A stretch of 64,000 nt of DNA from the NCBI RefSeq assembly GCF_029960645.1, contig NZ_JASBQY010000007.1:135045-199044 (forward strand). Reading direction: 5' to 3'. Made by a program: the position numbers and the translations under genes. This document shows, one piece after another, positions 44,859 to 52,970 of the stretch. The stretch comes from Arthrobacter sp. AL12. Its GTDB lineage: Bacteria > Actinomycetota > Actinomycetes > Actinomycetales > Micrococcaceae. Each line of letters starts with the position of its first letter. Position 1 is the first letter of the stretch. The notes below the pieces were generated by a model. That model worked only from the letters and a program-made list of their open reading frames with translations, did no database searches and was not told the DNA's origin.

Positions 44859-45341
44859 ATGAAGATGGGCCGTGGCGTGGAATGGGCCGTGCACAGTTGC
44901 GTCAACATGTCGTGGACACCGGCCGGCGAGGCGGTCAACAGTGCCCGGCTGGCGGAGTACTACCAGCTCCCCGGCGCCTATCTGAACAAACAACTCCAGG
45001 CGCTGGTGCGCGCCGGGATCCTCGGCTCCGTCTCCGGCCCGCGTGGAGGCTTCCACCTGGCGCGCCGGCCGGAGAACGTCACCATCCTGGATATCGTCCT
45101 GGCCCTGGAAGGCCCCGATCCGGTGTTCCGCTGCGAGGGCATCCTGGCCAACGTCCCGGACGCCGACTCGGAGCATAACTACGTCCGGACCTGCCTGATC
45201 TCCCAGACCATGCGCCAGGCCGAACTCGTCTGGCGGCAGGCTCTGGCGCGGCAGACGATCGCCGGGATCGCGGACTCGATGGAGCGGCGCTTCCCGCAGG
45301 ACAAGGCAAAAGCGCTGCGCTACCTGACCCCGGGGGGCTAG
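44859..45341 (+). CDS. Rrf2 family transcriptional regulator
   Basis: A 160-residue regulator with the Rrf2 winged helix (GRGVEWAVHSCVNMSW, then LAEYYQLPGAYLNKQLQAL, and the wing GSVSGPRGGFHLARRPENVT). Only two cysteines fall near the expected cluster position (FRCEG and RTCLI), with one more in the N-terminal helix. The three-cysteine Fe-S pattern of IscR/NsrR is therefore not met, and the protein may sense something else. A consensus -35 and a dyad overlap its start. It faces the purine nucleoside phosphorylase gene with four bases between stops. Confidence 0.92.
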   Translation: MKMGRGVEWAVHSCVNMSWTPAGEAVNSARLAEYYQLPGAYLNKQLQALVRAGILGSVSGPRGGFHLARRPENVTILDIVLALEGPDPVFRCEGILANVPDADSEHNYVRTCLISQTMRQAELVWRQALARQTIAGIADSMERRFPQDKAKALRYLTPGG

Positions 45342-45345
45342 GGCT

Positions 45346-46164
45346 TCAGAGCTTCGCGATGATCTCCGCCAGCAGTTTGGAGATGCGCGGGCCGGCGGCG
45401 TGGCCGGCTTCGAGGACTTCCTCGTGGCTCAGCGGCACCGGGCTGATGCCGGCGGCGAGGTTGGTCACCAACGAAATACCGAAAACCTCCATGCCCGCGT
45501 GACGGCCGGCGATGGCCTCCAGCGCGGTGGACATGCCCACCAGGTTTGCGCCGATCCGCTTGGCGTACTGCACCTCGGCCGGCGTTTCGTAGTGCGGGCC
45601 GGTGAACTGGGCGTAGATGCCTTCGTCCAGGCTGGGGTCCACTTCGCGGGCCAGGCCGCGGATCCGTGCGGAGTACAGGTCGGTGAGGTCCACGAACGTG
45701 GCGCCTTCCAGCGGGGACGTCGCGGTGAGGTTGATGTGGTCGCTGATCAGCACGGGCGTCCCGGGGGTCCAGTCCTCGTTGAGGCCGCCGCACCCGTTGG
45801 TCAGGACGAGGGTCTTGCAGCCGGCCGCGGCCGCGGTGCGGACCCCGTGGACGACGGAGCGGACGCCCTTGCCCTCGTAGTAGTGGGTCCGCGCGCCCAG
45901 CACCAGGGCGCGCTTGCCCTCTTTGGTCAGCACGGAGCGGATGGTGCCGACGTGGCCCACCACCGCGGGGGAGGAGAATCCGGGGACCTCGTCCGCGGAG
46001 AGCGTGGCGGTGGTCTCGCCGATCAGTTCGGCGGCGTCGCCCCAGCCCGAGCCCAGCACCAGGGCGACGTCGTGGGCGTCGATCCCCGTCTCCTCGGCGA
46101 TGTAGTCGGCGGCGGCGCGGGCGGCGTCGAAGGGGTCCGTGTTCAGGAATTCTGTTGTACTCAC
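45346..46164 (-). CDS. Purine nucleoside phosphorylase
   Basis: A 272-residue trimeric-type (family I, low-molecular-mass) phosphorylase that splits purine nucleosides with phosphate in purine salvage. VALVLGSGWGDAAELIG, the phosphate-binding LVLGARTHYYEGKG, LVLTNGCGGLN, HINLTATSPLEG, QFTGPHYETPAEV and the substrate Asn in LVTNLAAG are seen. The gene is divergent from the flavoprotein gene. A 12-bp repeated motif lies 43 bases upstream of its start. Confidence 0.94.
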   Translation of the reverse strand: MSTTEFLNTDPFDAARAAADYIAEETGIDAHDVALVLGSGWGDAAELIGETTATLSADEVPGFSSPAVVGHVGTIRSVLTKEGKRALVLGARTHYYEGKGVRSVVHGVRTAAAAGCKTLVLTNGCGGLNEDWTPGTPVLISDHINLTATSPLEGATFVDLTDLYSARIRGLAREVDPSLDEGIYAQFTGPHYETPAEVQYAKRIGANLVGMSTALEAIAGRHAGMEVFGISLVTNLAAGISPVPLSHEEVLEAGHAAGPRISKLLAEIIAKL

Positions 46165-46206
46165 CGGTACAAGTTATCCTGCCGGCGCCGTGCTGCCCAG
46201 CAACCG

Positions 46207-46254
46207 GTCCTGCAGCCGGTCGTGCAACTGGTTGTGCAACTGGTTGTGCAACTG
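46207..46254. repeat. Four tandem 12-bp units between divergent genes
   Basis: GTCCTGCAGCCG, GTCGTGCAACTG, GTTGTGCAACTG and GTTGTGCAACTG follow one another without gap. The core GTTG-TG-CAAC is itself a short dyad, so the array resembles a row of operator sites. It lies between the purine nucleoside phosphorylase start (46164) and the flavoprotein start (46330). Confidence 0.85.
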
Positions 46255-46329
46255 GTAGGGCATTCTGCGGGTGTGATGCGGGTCCGTATTCTTGGTGGTG
46301 CCGGTCCGGATGGTGGACAATGGCTGATT

Positions 46330-47745
46330 GTGACTACGCATCCCGATTTCAGCTCACCCCGCATCGCAATCCTGGGCGGAGGGCCCGGCGGCTACGAAGC
46401 TGCCATGGTCGCCGCCTCCCTGGGCGCGAAGGTCACCATCATCGAACGCGCGGGGCTTGGCGGCTCCGCGGTGCTGACCGACGTCGTGCCGTCCAAAACC
46501 CTGATCGCGACGGCGGACCTGATGACCCGCGTCGGCGAGGCCGGCGAGCTCGGCGTCAAGTTCGACCTCGACGGCGGCGACTGCACCCCGACGATGCGCG
46601 CGGATCTCAAGCACATCAACGACCGCCTGCTGCGGCTGGCCCGGCAGCAGTCCTCGGACATCCAGAAGGGCCTCGAGAACCAGGATGTCCGGATCATGCT
46701 CGGCTCCGGCAAAATGCTGGACAGCCACACCATAGAGGTCCTCACCGCCGACGGCACGGAAATCATCGAGGCGGACGCGATTCTCCTGGCCGTCGGTGCC
46801 CACCCGCGCGAGCTGCCCACCGCCCGCCCGGACGGCGTCCGGATCCTCAACTGGGCGCAGATCTACAACATGGACGAACTCCCCGAGGACCTGATCGTCG
46901 TCGGCTCCGGTGTGACCGGCGCCGAGTTCGCCTCCGCCTACAACGGCCTCGGATCCAAGGTCACCCTGATTTCCAGCCGGGACCGAGTGCTGCCCGGCTC
47001 GGACGCCGACGCCGCCGAGGTCCTCGAGGGCGTCTTCGAACGCCGCGGCGTCAAGGTGCTCTCCCGCGCCCGTGCCGAGACGGTGGAACGCACCGGGGAC
47101 GGCGTCATCGTCACCCTCGGCGACGGCTCCAAGGTCACCGGCAGCCACTGCCTGGTCGCGGTCGGCTCCATCCCGAACACCGCCGGAATCGGCCTCGAGG
47201 AAGCCGGCGTGGCGCTCACCGAGAGCGGCCACATCAAGGTCGACGGCGTCTCCCGCACCACCGCGCCGAACATCTACGCCGCGGGCGACTGCACCGGCGT
47301 GCTGGCCCTTGCCTCCGTGGCCGCAATGCAGGGCCGGATCGCGATCGCGCACTTCCTGGGCGACAGCGTGACCCCGCTCAAGCTGCACCAGGTCGCGTCC
47401 AACATCTTCACTTCGCCCGAGATCGCGAACGTGGGCGTCTCCGAGGCCGAGATCGAATCCGGCAAGTACCAGGCCGACGTCGTAAAGCTTTCGCTACGCA
47501 GCAACGCCCGGGCCAAGATGCGCAACCACAAGGACGGTTTCATCAAGATCTTCGCCCGCAAGGGCTCCGGCACCGTGATCGGCGGTGTGGTGGTGGGCCC
47601 GAACGCGTCCGAACTGATCTTCGCGATCTCCCTCGCGGTCACCCAGAAGCTGCACGTCGACGACGTCGCGAGCACCTTCACCGTGTACCCCTCGCTGAGC
47701 GGGTCCATCTCCGAAGCGGCCCGGCGACTGCACGTCCACATGTAG
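46330..47745 (+). CDS. lpdA: NAD(P)H-quinone dehydrogenase (LpdA-type flavoprotein)
   Basis: A 471-residue protein of the pyridine nucleotide-disulfide reductase fold. IAILGGGPGGYEAAMVAASL binds FAD. The redox-active CXXXXC is replaced by GLGGSAVLTDVVPSK, as in mycobacterial LpdA quinone reductases. The NAD motif is VVGSGVTGAEFASAY, NIYAAGDCTG closes the flavin site, and a complete dimerisation domain follows. The start is the GTG before TTHPDFSSPRIAI. Longer open frames upstream are shadows of the opposite purine nucleoside phosphorylase gene. The ribosome-site-like GGGAGGACC just after its stop no longer leads to a gene. Confidence 0.92.
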   Translation: MTTHPDFSSPRIAILGGGPGGYEAAMVAASLGAKVTIIERAGLGGSAVLTDVVPSKTLIATADLMTRVGEAGELGVKFDLDGGDCTPTMRADLKHINDRLLRLARQQSSDIQKGLENQDVRIMLGSGKMLDSHTIEVLTADGTEIIEADAILLAVGAHPRELPTARPDGVRILNWAQIYNMDELPEDLIVVGSGVTGAEFASAYNGLGSKVTLISSRDRVLPGSDADAAEVLEGVFERRGVKVLSRARAETVERTGDGVIVTLGDGSKVTGSHCLVAVGSIPNTAGIGLEEAGVALTESGHIKVDGVSRTTAPNIYAAGDCTGVLALASVAAMQGRIAIAHFLGDSVTPLKLHQVASNIFTSPEIANVGVSEAEIESGKYQADVVKLSLRSNARAKMRNHKDGFIKIFARKGSGTVIGGVVVGPNASELIFAISLAVTQKLHVDDVASTFTVYPSLSGSISEAARRLHVHM

Positions 47746-47759
47746 CGAAAAGGGAGGAC

Positions 47760-47938
47760 CCGTGGGCGGCGGCCGCTGCGGTGACGGCTTCACGGACATC
47801 CTCGACGGAGGCCAGGCCATAGCGGCCCAGCGTCGCGCCGGTGGCGGGCTCGACGGCGTCGGCTGTCCCGCAGCCTCCCGGGCGCCAGCCGTTGAGGTAG
47901 ATCTTGCCCTCCCAGAGGGAGGCGTCGAGCAGTGACAT
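47760..47938 (-). pseudogene. Aldehyde dehydrogenase, truncated N-terminal remnant
   Basis: An ATG with AGGGACAGGA upstream opens a frame starting MSLLDASLWEGKIYLNGW. It continues through a segment (VEPATGATLGRYGLASVEDV) typical of the first 50-60 residues of benzaldehyde/aldehyde dehydrogenases (normally about 480 residues). The similarity stops at about residue 59 (AAAAAHG). The frame then runs into the antisense of the lpdA end and terminates. The catalytic Cys/Glu parts are gone. A deletion that removed the rest of the gene is the simplest reading. Confidence 0.75.
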
Positions 47939-48115
47939 GTCCTGTCCCTTCGTGGGGGACATTTTTTTTACCGCACCGGCCGACTGTGGACCGGAACGGA
48001 GCCTTCGTACATCACCTGCCGCGGGGCCGCAGCCGCCAAGGGGTGCGGTGCGGTTTCGAGATGACGGTGACGTTCGGCCCTACTTGTTCACCGCGGTGCG
48101 CAGGCACAGTGGAGC

Positions 48116-48658
48116 ATGGCCAACATCTATGTCCCTTACGGGAGCGTTGAAGGACAGACAGCCCAAATCGCCGAGTACATTGCGGAGCTGATCCGGGCCC
48201 ACGGGCACCAGGCAGAGGCGGCGGATCTCAAGCACGCCGGGGACACCCTTCCGGCGGGCTACGACTGCGTCATCGTGGCAGCCTCGGTGCATATGGGCAA
48301 ACACGAGGGGTTCGTGACCGACTTCGTGAAGAAGAACCGCGGAGAGCTCGACCGCCTGCCGTCGGCCCTGGTTTCGGTCAGCCTGGCCGCCCACGGCGAC
48401 GAGCAGAGTGCGGAGGGATACGTGGAGAAGTTCGAGGAGGAAACGGGGTGGCGGCCCGCGCATGTCGGGTTGTTCGCCGGCGCCCTGCTCTACACACACT
48501 ACAACTTCATCAAGAAGCGCATCATGAAGAAGATCGCCTCGGACAAGGGGTCCCCGGACCTGGATACGACCCGCGATTACGTCTATACCGAATGGGACGG
48601 CGTGCAGCGGTTCACCGAGGACTTCCTGGCCGGACTGTCTGCCCCGGCGGGTCAGTAG
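48116..48658 (+). CDS. Flavodoxin domain protein, HemG-like
   Basis: A 180-residue flavodoxin-fold protein. The phosphate loop is in YGSVEGQTAQIAEYIAELI, YDCVIVAASVHMGKHEGF lies near the flavin, and a long loop region holds LLYTHYNFIKKRIMKKIA. This layout fits the menaquinone-dependent protoporphyrinogen oxidase HemG group better than electron-transfer flavodoxins, but HemG activity is not shown. The next gene converges on it. Confidence 0.82.
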   Translation: MANIYVPYGSVEGQTAQIAEYIAELIRAHGHQAEAADLKHAGDTLPAGYDCVIVAASVHMGKHEGFVTDFVKKNRGELDRLPSALVSVSLAAHGDEQSAEGYVEKFEEETGWRPAHVGLFAGALLYTHYNFIKKRIMKKIASDKGSPDLDTTRDYVYTEWDGVQRFTEDFLAGLSAPAGQ

Positions 48659-48687
48659 CGGGCAGGGCTTTCGGCCAGACCCGGGGG

Positions 48688-49380
48688 TCAGGAGCAGGCG
48701 TAGGGCGGCACCGTGTCCCAGGCGTTGCAGGGCTTGAACCAGTGCTCGACGCCCAGCTTGTCGGCGTCGTCCTCAAGAACGTCGAGGCTGTCCGAGAACA
48801 GCGCTTCGGTGTCGGCGTCCTCCAGCAGCACTTCCTCCACCTGCGCCCGCCAGTCCTCCGGGAGGTCGAGTTCGTAGATGTCCTCGGTGATTTCCGCCTG
48901 ATCGAGCAGGCAGCGGACGGCGAGTTCGGCGGCGAGGCAGCCGGGGGCGGTCCAGCCGCGGACCAGGCTCGCCGTGATGTCGGCGGCGACCACGATGAAC
49001 TTCTGGGTGAATTTCGCGTCGTAGCTGGCGGCGAACTGCGGCGGCAGCGAGGACAGCACCGAGGTTCCGGCGATGTCGGACGGGGTGAGGGTGTCGAGTC
49101 TGCTGAGGGTGCCCAGGTCGCGGAAGAGCTGGTCGATGAGGATGCTCGAGGAATTCCACAGCAGGCCTGCCAGCAGGCGGGCCTGGCGCACCGCGTTTTG
49201 GCGGTCCTCGGCCGGGACGGCGGCCATTTCCGCCAGGTCCTCCGGGTCGAACAGGAGCCGCTGCTCCTCCGTCATGTCATCCGGATGCGGGTCCAGGCCC
49301 AGGAGTTCGAGGCTCAGCCCGGTCAGCCTGTCGGCGTCGGTCAGGAGTTCTTCGGTGATGTCGTCGTCGTCGGCGCTCAT
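48688..49380 (-). CDS. Acidic protein of unknown function
   Basis: About 230 residues, strongly acidic at both ends (MSADDDDITEELLTDADRL; VLLEDADTEALFSDSLDVLEDDAD) and mainly helical, with no membrane segment or signal. The C-terminus has two cysteines (KPCNAWDTVPPYACS). I do not recognise a family. An ATG 21 bases upstream is also possible. It lies between the convergent HemG-like gene and the secreted metallopeptidase gene. Confidence 0.75.
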   Translation of the reverse strand: MSADDDDITEELLTDADRLTGLSLELLGLDPHPDDMTEEQRLLFDPEDLAEMAAVPAEDRQNAVRQARLLAGLLWNSSSILIDQLFRDLGTLSRLDTLTPSDIAGTSVLSSLPPQFAASYDAKFTQKFIVVAADITASLVRGWTAPGCLAAELAVRCLLDQAEITEDIYELDLPEDWRAQVEEVLLEDADTEALFSDSLDVLEDDADKLGVEHWFKPCNAWDTVPPYACS

Positions 49381-49448
49381 GGCCCCGATGCTACCCGCCA
49401 TCCGTTCCGTGCCCGATTCGCGTTACGCGGAGGTGCCCGGCCGCAGCG

Positions 49449-50729
49449 TCACAGGGGCGGCAGTTCCCCTTCGAAAGAAGCCGCCCAATCCACCGCCGGG
49501 TTGGGCCCGGGGACCGCCACCCGGACTGTCAGTTGGCCGGCGGGAATGATGGCGCTGACTTTGATCCTCGTGGTCTGACCCGGTTGCAGGATCCCCAACG
49601 ATGCAGCCGGGGTACTTGACGCGGAGGCCGGCACGGTCTCGGCGAGCAGGCCGCGTTCGCCGTAGCGGACGATCGGGTTGCCCATTCCGGTGGCATCGAA
49701 TGCCGCCGCGCTGCCGTTCTTCACGGTGATCTCGAAGACCGCAGCCACGCGGACCGTGCCGCCTGGCCCGGGGGCCCCGGTCCCGGTCGGGGTTGGCGTT
49801 GCAGTGGAGGGCAGCGGCCCTTCAACGTTTTCATATCCCAGTGGGCTAACGGAAACTTCAATTCCGCTCCTGTAGATTAGCGCGCCGTTCCAGCCGCCGA
49901 ACTTCATTTCCGGGACGCAGCGGGCAATGCCATGAAGGCGGCCTTCGTCGAAATACCGGATGCGTTCAAACGAATCGCCATGATCGGCGCTGGAGGTCCA
50001 GGGCGTTTCGTCGCCCAGTACATTGAGACCCGCGGCCAGTTCCTTCTGGTCGCCCGTTTCAAGGATGAGTTCCCCGTCCGCCGCAGCGCCGAACAGGGCC
50101 GCGCCCGCCAGGCAGTCTGCCTGCAACTCGGAGGCCTTCTCGGTCAGCGAGTCGCCGAGCCTCTCCTGAATGGCATGGCCCCACTCGTGCGCGATCACCA
50201 GATAGGGCCAGGTGTCACCGTTGGCGTAGCCCTTCTCCATAAGGCCCTTGTCCCACGCGACGAAGTCCGCCGGCCGACAGTAGAAAGCATTGTCGGCCGA
50301 AAGCGGGGCTGGCCCGCACAGGGGAACACTCGCGGAGTTACCGTCGTAGAGCCCGACCACTTTGGGCGGACTGTAGGTGCCTGGGAAATAGTCGCCCCAA
50401 TGGCGCGCCCAGAACCCATTGGTGATGATCTCCGCCGTCTGGAGTTCATCAAGCAGGAGCGCCGGATTGGGAGTGGGCGTTTCGGTGGTCGTCGGTGTCG
50501 GCGTCGGGCTGGGTGTTGGCGTCGTCACGGCGGGCGAGGGAACCGCCGCGGCGGAAGGCGGTGTATCGACCGAAGCCGGCGGCGTCTGCGCGCTGGCCGC
50601 GCCGGTGAGCGTCCCGAACAAGCCGGGCTGGAATATCCACACGCCCACGGCCGCAACGACCACCATCGTCAAAACCGCAACGCTGACGGCTAAGAGTCGA
50701 TGGCTCCAGCTGCTCTGTGGGTTCGCCAT
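49449..50729 (-). CDS. Secreted or membrane-anchored neutral zinc metallopeptidase
   Basis: A 426-residue protein. An N-terminal membrane segment or signal (LLAVSVAVLTMVVVAAVGVWIF) is followed by a Pro/Thr/Ser-rich linker with PTPSPTPTPTTTETPTP. The YpfJ-like peptidase domain shows IAHEWGHAIQERLG (zinc His and catalytic Glu) and ELQADCLAGA, the third-ligand motif of that family. An extra beta-rich C-terminal domain of about 130 residues follows, with a TPTPTGTGAPGPGG spacer. It acts outside the membrane; the substrate is unknown. Confidence 0.88.
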   Translation of the reverse strand: MANPQSSWSHRLLAVSVAVLTMVVVAAVGVWIFQPGLFGTLTGAASAQTPPASVDTPPSAAAVPSPAVTTPTPSPTPTPTTTETPTPNPALLLDELQTAEIITNGFWARHWGDYFPGTYSPPKVVGLYDGNSASVPLCGPAPLSADNAFYCRPADFVAWDKGLMEKGYANGDTWPYLVIAHEWGHAIQERLGDSLTEKASELQADCLAGAALFGAAADGELILETGDQKELAAGLNVLGDETPWTSSADHGDSFERIRYFDEGRLHGIARCVPEMKFGGWNGALIYRSGIEVSVSPLGYENVEGPLPSTATPTPTGTGAPGPGGTVRVAAVFEITVKNGSAAAFDATGMGNPIVRYGERGLLAETVPASASSTPAASLGILQPGQTTRIKVSAIIPAGQLTVRVAVPGPNPAVDWAASFEGELPPL

Positions 50730-50782
50730 GAGCGAAGACTAACCGCTGGGCCCGGACCAGAACAGTCCATGATCCTATCCAG

Positions 50783-51421
50783 CTAGGCAGCCGCAGCCCG
50801 TTGGTTCCCAGCGGTGGTGCTTGCGTGTGCCACCCGGGCGGACAGGAGATAGGCGATTCCGCAGATCAGGGGTACCACGCTCGCCGCTATAAGCGAGGCG
50901 ACCGGGCCCGACCTGCCGATAATCGTGATCAGCAGCGGCAGCACGCCCAGGGCCACGAGCATCCAGCCGGCCAGTGCGGTCCGCTTCAGGCCGAGAACCG
51001 CGGCCGGAAATGACAGGGCGACGACGCTGACGGCGATCACCGGCCCGTTTTCGCTGATGAATTCACGCAGGGCGGCGGGGTCGAAGGCGAGCCACACGCA
51101 CGCCGCGATGAAGGCGGACACGAGGGCGAGCAGCAGGGGCGCGGTCGGGGCCGGCCAGAACCAAGCTCCGACTGCGAGGATAAGCATCGGCAGCACCCAG
51201 GCGAGCGTGATCAGCAGTCCGGTGTCGCCGCCGGGATCCTGCATGGCGTAGCCGCCGATGAAGATCCCGGCGAGGACCGTGAACGCCGCCATGATGGCCG
51301 CCCCGGTGCGTTGCAGCGCCGTTGCCCGCCGCTGTGGATCTTTTTCCCGTGCGAAGACAATGCCCAGCACGACGGCGACAACAACGATCGCGCCGAGGGC
51401 CAGGATGATGGGGACGTCCAT
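50783..51421 (-). CDS. Membrane protein with about six helices, unknown
   Basis: A 212-residue hydrophobic protein with six probable membrane segments, from IILALGAIVVVAVVLGIVFA to ASLIAASVVPLICGIAYLLS. A short basic loop (REKDPQRRATALQRTG) follows the first segment, and a polar tail ends the protein. No transporter or enzyme motif is seen. It lies 53 bases downstream of the metallopeptidase start region, same strand, and is divergent from the next gene. Confidence 0.75.
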   Translation of the reverse strand: MDVPIILALGAIVVVAVVLGIVFAREKDPQRRATALQRTGAAIMAAFTVLAGIFIGGYAMQDPGGDTGLLITLAWVLPMLILAVGAWFWPAPTAPLLLALVSAFIAACVWLAFDPAALREFISENGPVIAVSVVALSFPAAVLGLKRTALAGWMLVALGVLPLLITIIGRSGPVASLIAASVVPLICGIAYLLSARVAHASTTAGNQRAAAA

Positions 51422-51618
51422 GGGGTGCCTCCTGCGGATGAACGGAACCTAGCTTCAGCACACGCCGGCAGGGCTGGCTCGCCAAGGGGAAAAGGGCCCG
51501 CTTAGCGGCGGGACATGCGTGGAATACACCTAGATCCGGGCTTAACGCCTATAGGCATTCCTGGTGCCGTGCCCCCGGGGGCCGTACACCCAGGAGAATC
51601 AGAAGCCGCCGGTTCAAC

Positions 51619-52071
51619 GTGTCCCGGATGGAACGTCCTGCGGGCGGCACCGTAATGGTGGCCTACGTCCTGGGCGAGGGCGGTAGGGGAAAAAGACCCT
51701 ATCTCCGGGGGCTGCGGATATGGGATGTTGTCGCCATGTGGATCGTCGTGCTGCTCGTCATCGGGGTAGTGGTCGCTCTTTGGCAAGTCATTGTGGCCGG
51801 GCTCGTCCTTTGGGCGCTTGTGGCCTGCATCAGGTGGTGGATCGCGTTCGCGGTGGCAAAGCCGGGGACGAGCTACCCCAGGAAGCCTGTCCAAACCCGC
51901 CCGACGGCCCGCCCCGTCCAGACACGGCCTGCGCCCAGGCCCAAGAGGCCCACGCCCGTGCGCGAGTTGCCCGCGCCGGACTACCTGCCCAGGTGGTCTG
52001 CCAGCCGGCGGCTAGATGCGCGCCGGGAGCATGCCCAGTGGCAGGAGAACTTCGACAACGCAGGGCAATAG
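51619..52071 (+). CDS. Small membrane protein with Pro/Arg-rich tail, unknown
   Basis: About 150 residues: a basic N-terminus (GKRPYLRGLRIW), two close membrane segments (VVAMWIVVLLVIGVVVALWQ and IVAGLVLWALVACIRWWIAF), then a cytoplasmic-type tail. The tail has repeats of the kind KPVQTRPTARPVQTRPAPRP and ends DNAGQ. The GTG start is uncertain; an ATG at 51655 is an alternative. I do not recognise the family. Confidence 0.65.
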   Translation: MSRMERPAGGTVMVAYVLGEGGRGKRPYLRGLRIWDVVAMWIVVLLVIGVVVALWQVIVAGLVLWALVACIRWWIAFAVAKPGTSYPRKPVQTRPTARPVQTRPAPRPKRPTPVRELPAPDYLPRWSASRRLDARREHAQWQENFDNAGQ

Positions 52072-52162
52072 GTTACTGCGCGAAGAGTTTGCGGCACTGA
52101 CGGCGGTGTGCGGACCCTAGCGCCGGGCGGTGGCAGGTCCTGCCGTGACTTAGCATGCACCT

Positions 52163-52879
52163 ATGACTCAACAACTCTGGCGACGACATATGGAATGGCC
52201 CCTCCTTCTAGCATCTGTCGCGTTCCTTGTGGCTTACTCCGTCCAAGTCATTGGCAACCTGCGAGAAGATGCGGGCTGGATTGAGATGGTCGTCTGGGCG
52301 ACATGGGTGTTGTTCGCTGTCGACTACATCGTCAACCTCGCGCTGGCGCCACTACGGGGCAGATGGTTCATTCGAAACCTTCACGAGCTCTTAATCCTGG
52401 CTCTGCCCATCCTCCGGCCCCTGCGTCTGCTCCGGCTTGTGACCCTCCTCAAAGTTGTCCACCGGGCTGCGGGAAGCGCCCTACGGGGGCGCATCCTGAC
52501 CTACGTTCTAGGCGCTGCCGCGCTACTAACCTACGCGGGCGCACTCGCTGTCCTCGACGCCGAGTCGAACGTCGAGGGCGCAAACATATCGACCTTCGGC
52601 GATGCCATGTGGTGGGCCTTGACGACCATAACAACGGTTGGGTATGGAGACCACTACCCGGTCACGATGTTGGGCCGATTCGTTGCGGCCGGCCTCATGG
52701 TCGGGGGCATTGCCGTCCTGGGCGTAGTCACGGCTTCGGTGGCGTCGTGGCTGGTGGAGCAGGTAACCAGGCATACCGCTGCGGAGGTTGAGGTTGTCGA
52801 GGCGCCAATGCGGGTGGAGTTGGTCAGACTATCGGAGCAAGTGGAGCGGCTCACCGCACTGCTGGAGCGGCAAGGATGA
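52163..52879 (+). CDS. Voltage-gated-like potassium channel
   Basis: A 238-residue channel subunit. The first 120 residues hold several membrane segments, including one with Arg spaced by three (RPLRLLRLVTLLK) that resembles a voltage-sensor S4. The pore has the selectivity filter TTVGYGD, preceded by WWALTTI. The last helix runs into a coiled coil (VELVRLSEQVERLTALLERQ) for tetramer assembly. There is no RCK domain. Potassium selectivity is inferred from the filter. No operon partner is visible. Confidence 0.9.
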   Translation: MTQQLWRRHMEWPLLLASVAFLVAYSVQVIGNLREDAGWIEMVVWATWVLFAVDYIVNLALAPLRGRWFIRNLHELLILALPILRPLRLLRLVTLLKVVHRAAGSALRGRILTYVLGAAALLTYAGALAVLDAESNVEGANISTFGDAMWWALTTITTVGYGDHYPVTMLGRFVAAGLMVGGIAVLGVVTASVASWLVEQVTRHTAAEVEVVEAPMRVELVRLSEQVERLTALLERQG

Positions 52880-52970
52880 TGCCATCGTTCGGGCCTCCGG
52901 TCAGTAGGCAATTTCGGGGTGTGAACCGCAGCGAGAACGGGGCTGGAAAGTGCCTCCGCAAGCTCAGCCG

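Noticed and set aside
45400..46329. A 310-codon N-terminal extension of the LpdA-type flavoprotein
   Set aside because: It overlaps the complete purine nucleoside phosphorylase gene on the other strand, and homology begins only at the GTG at 46330.
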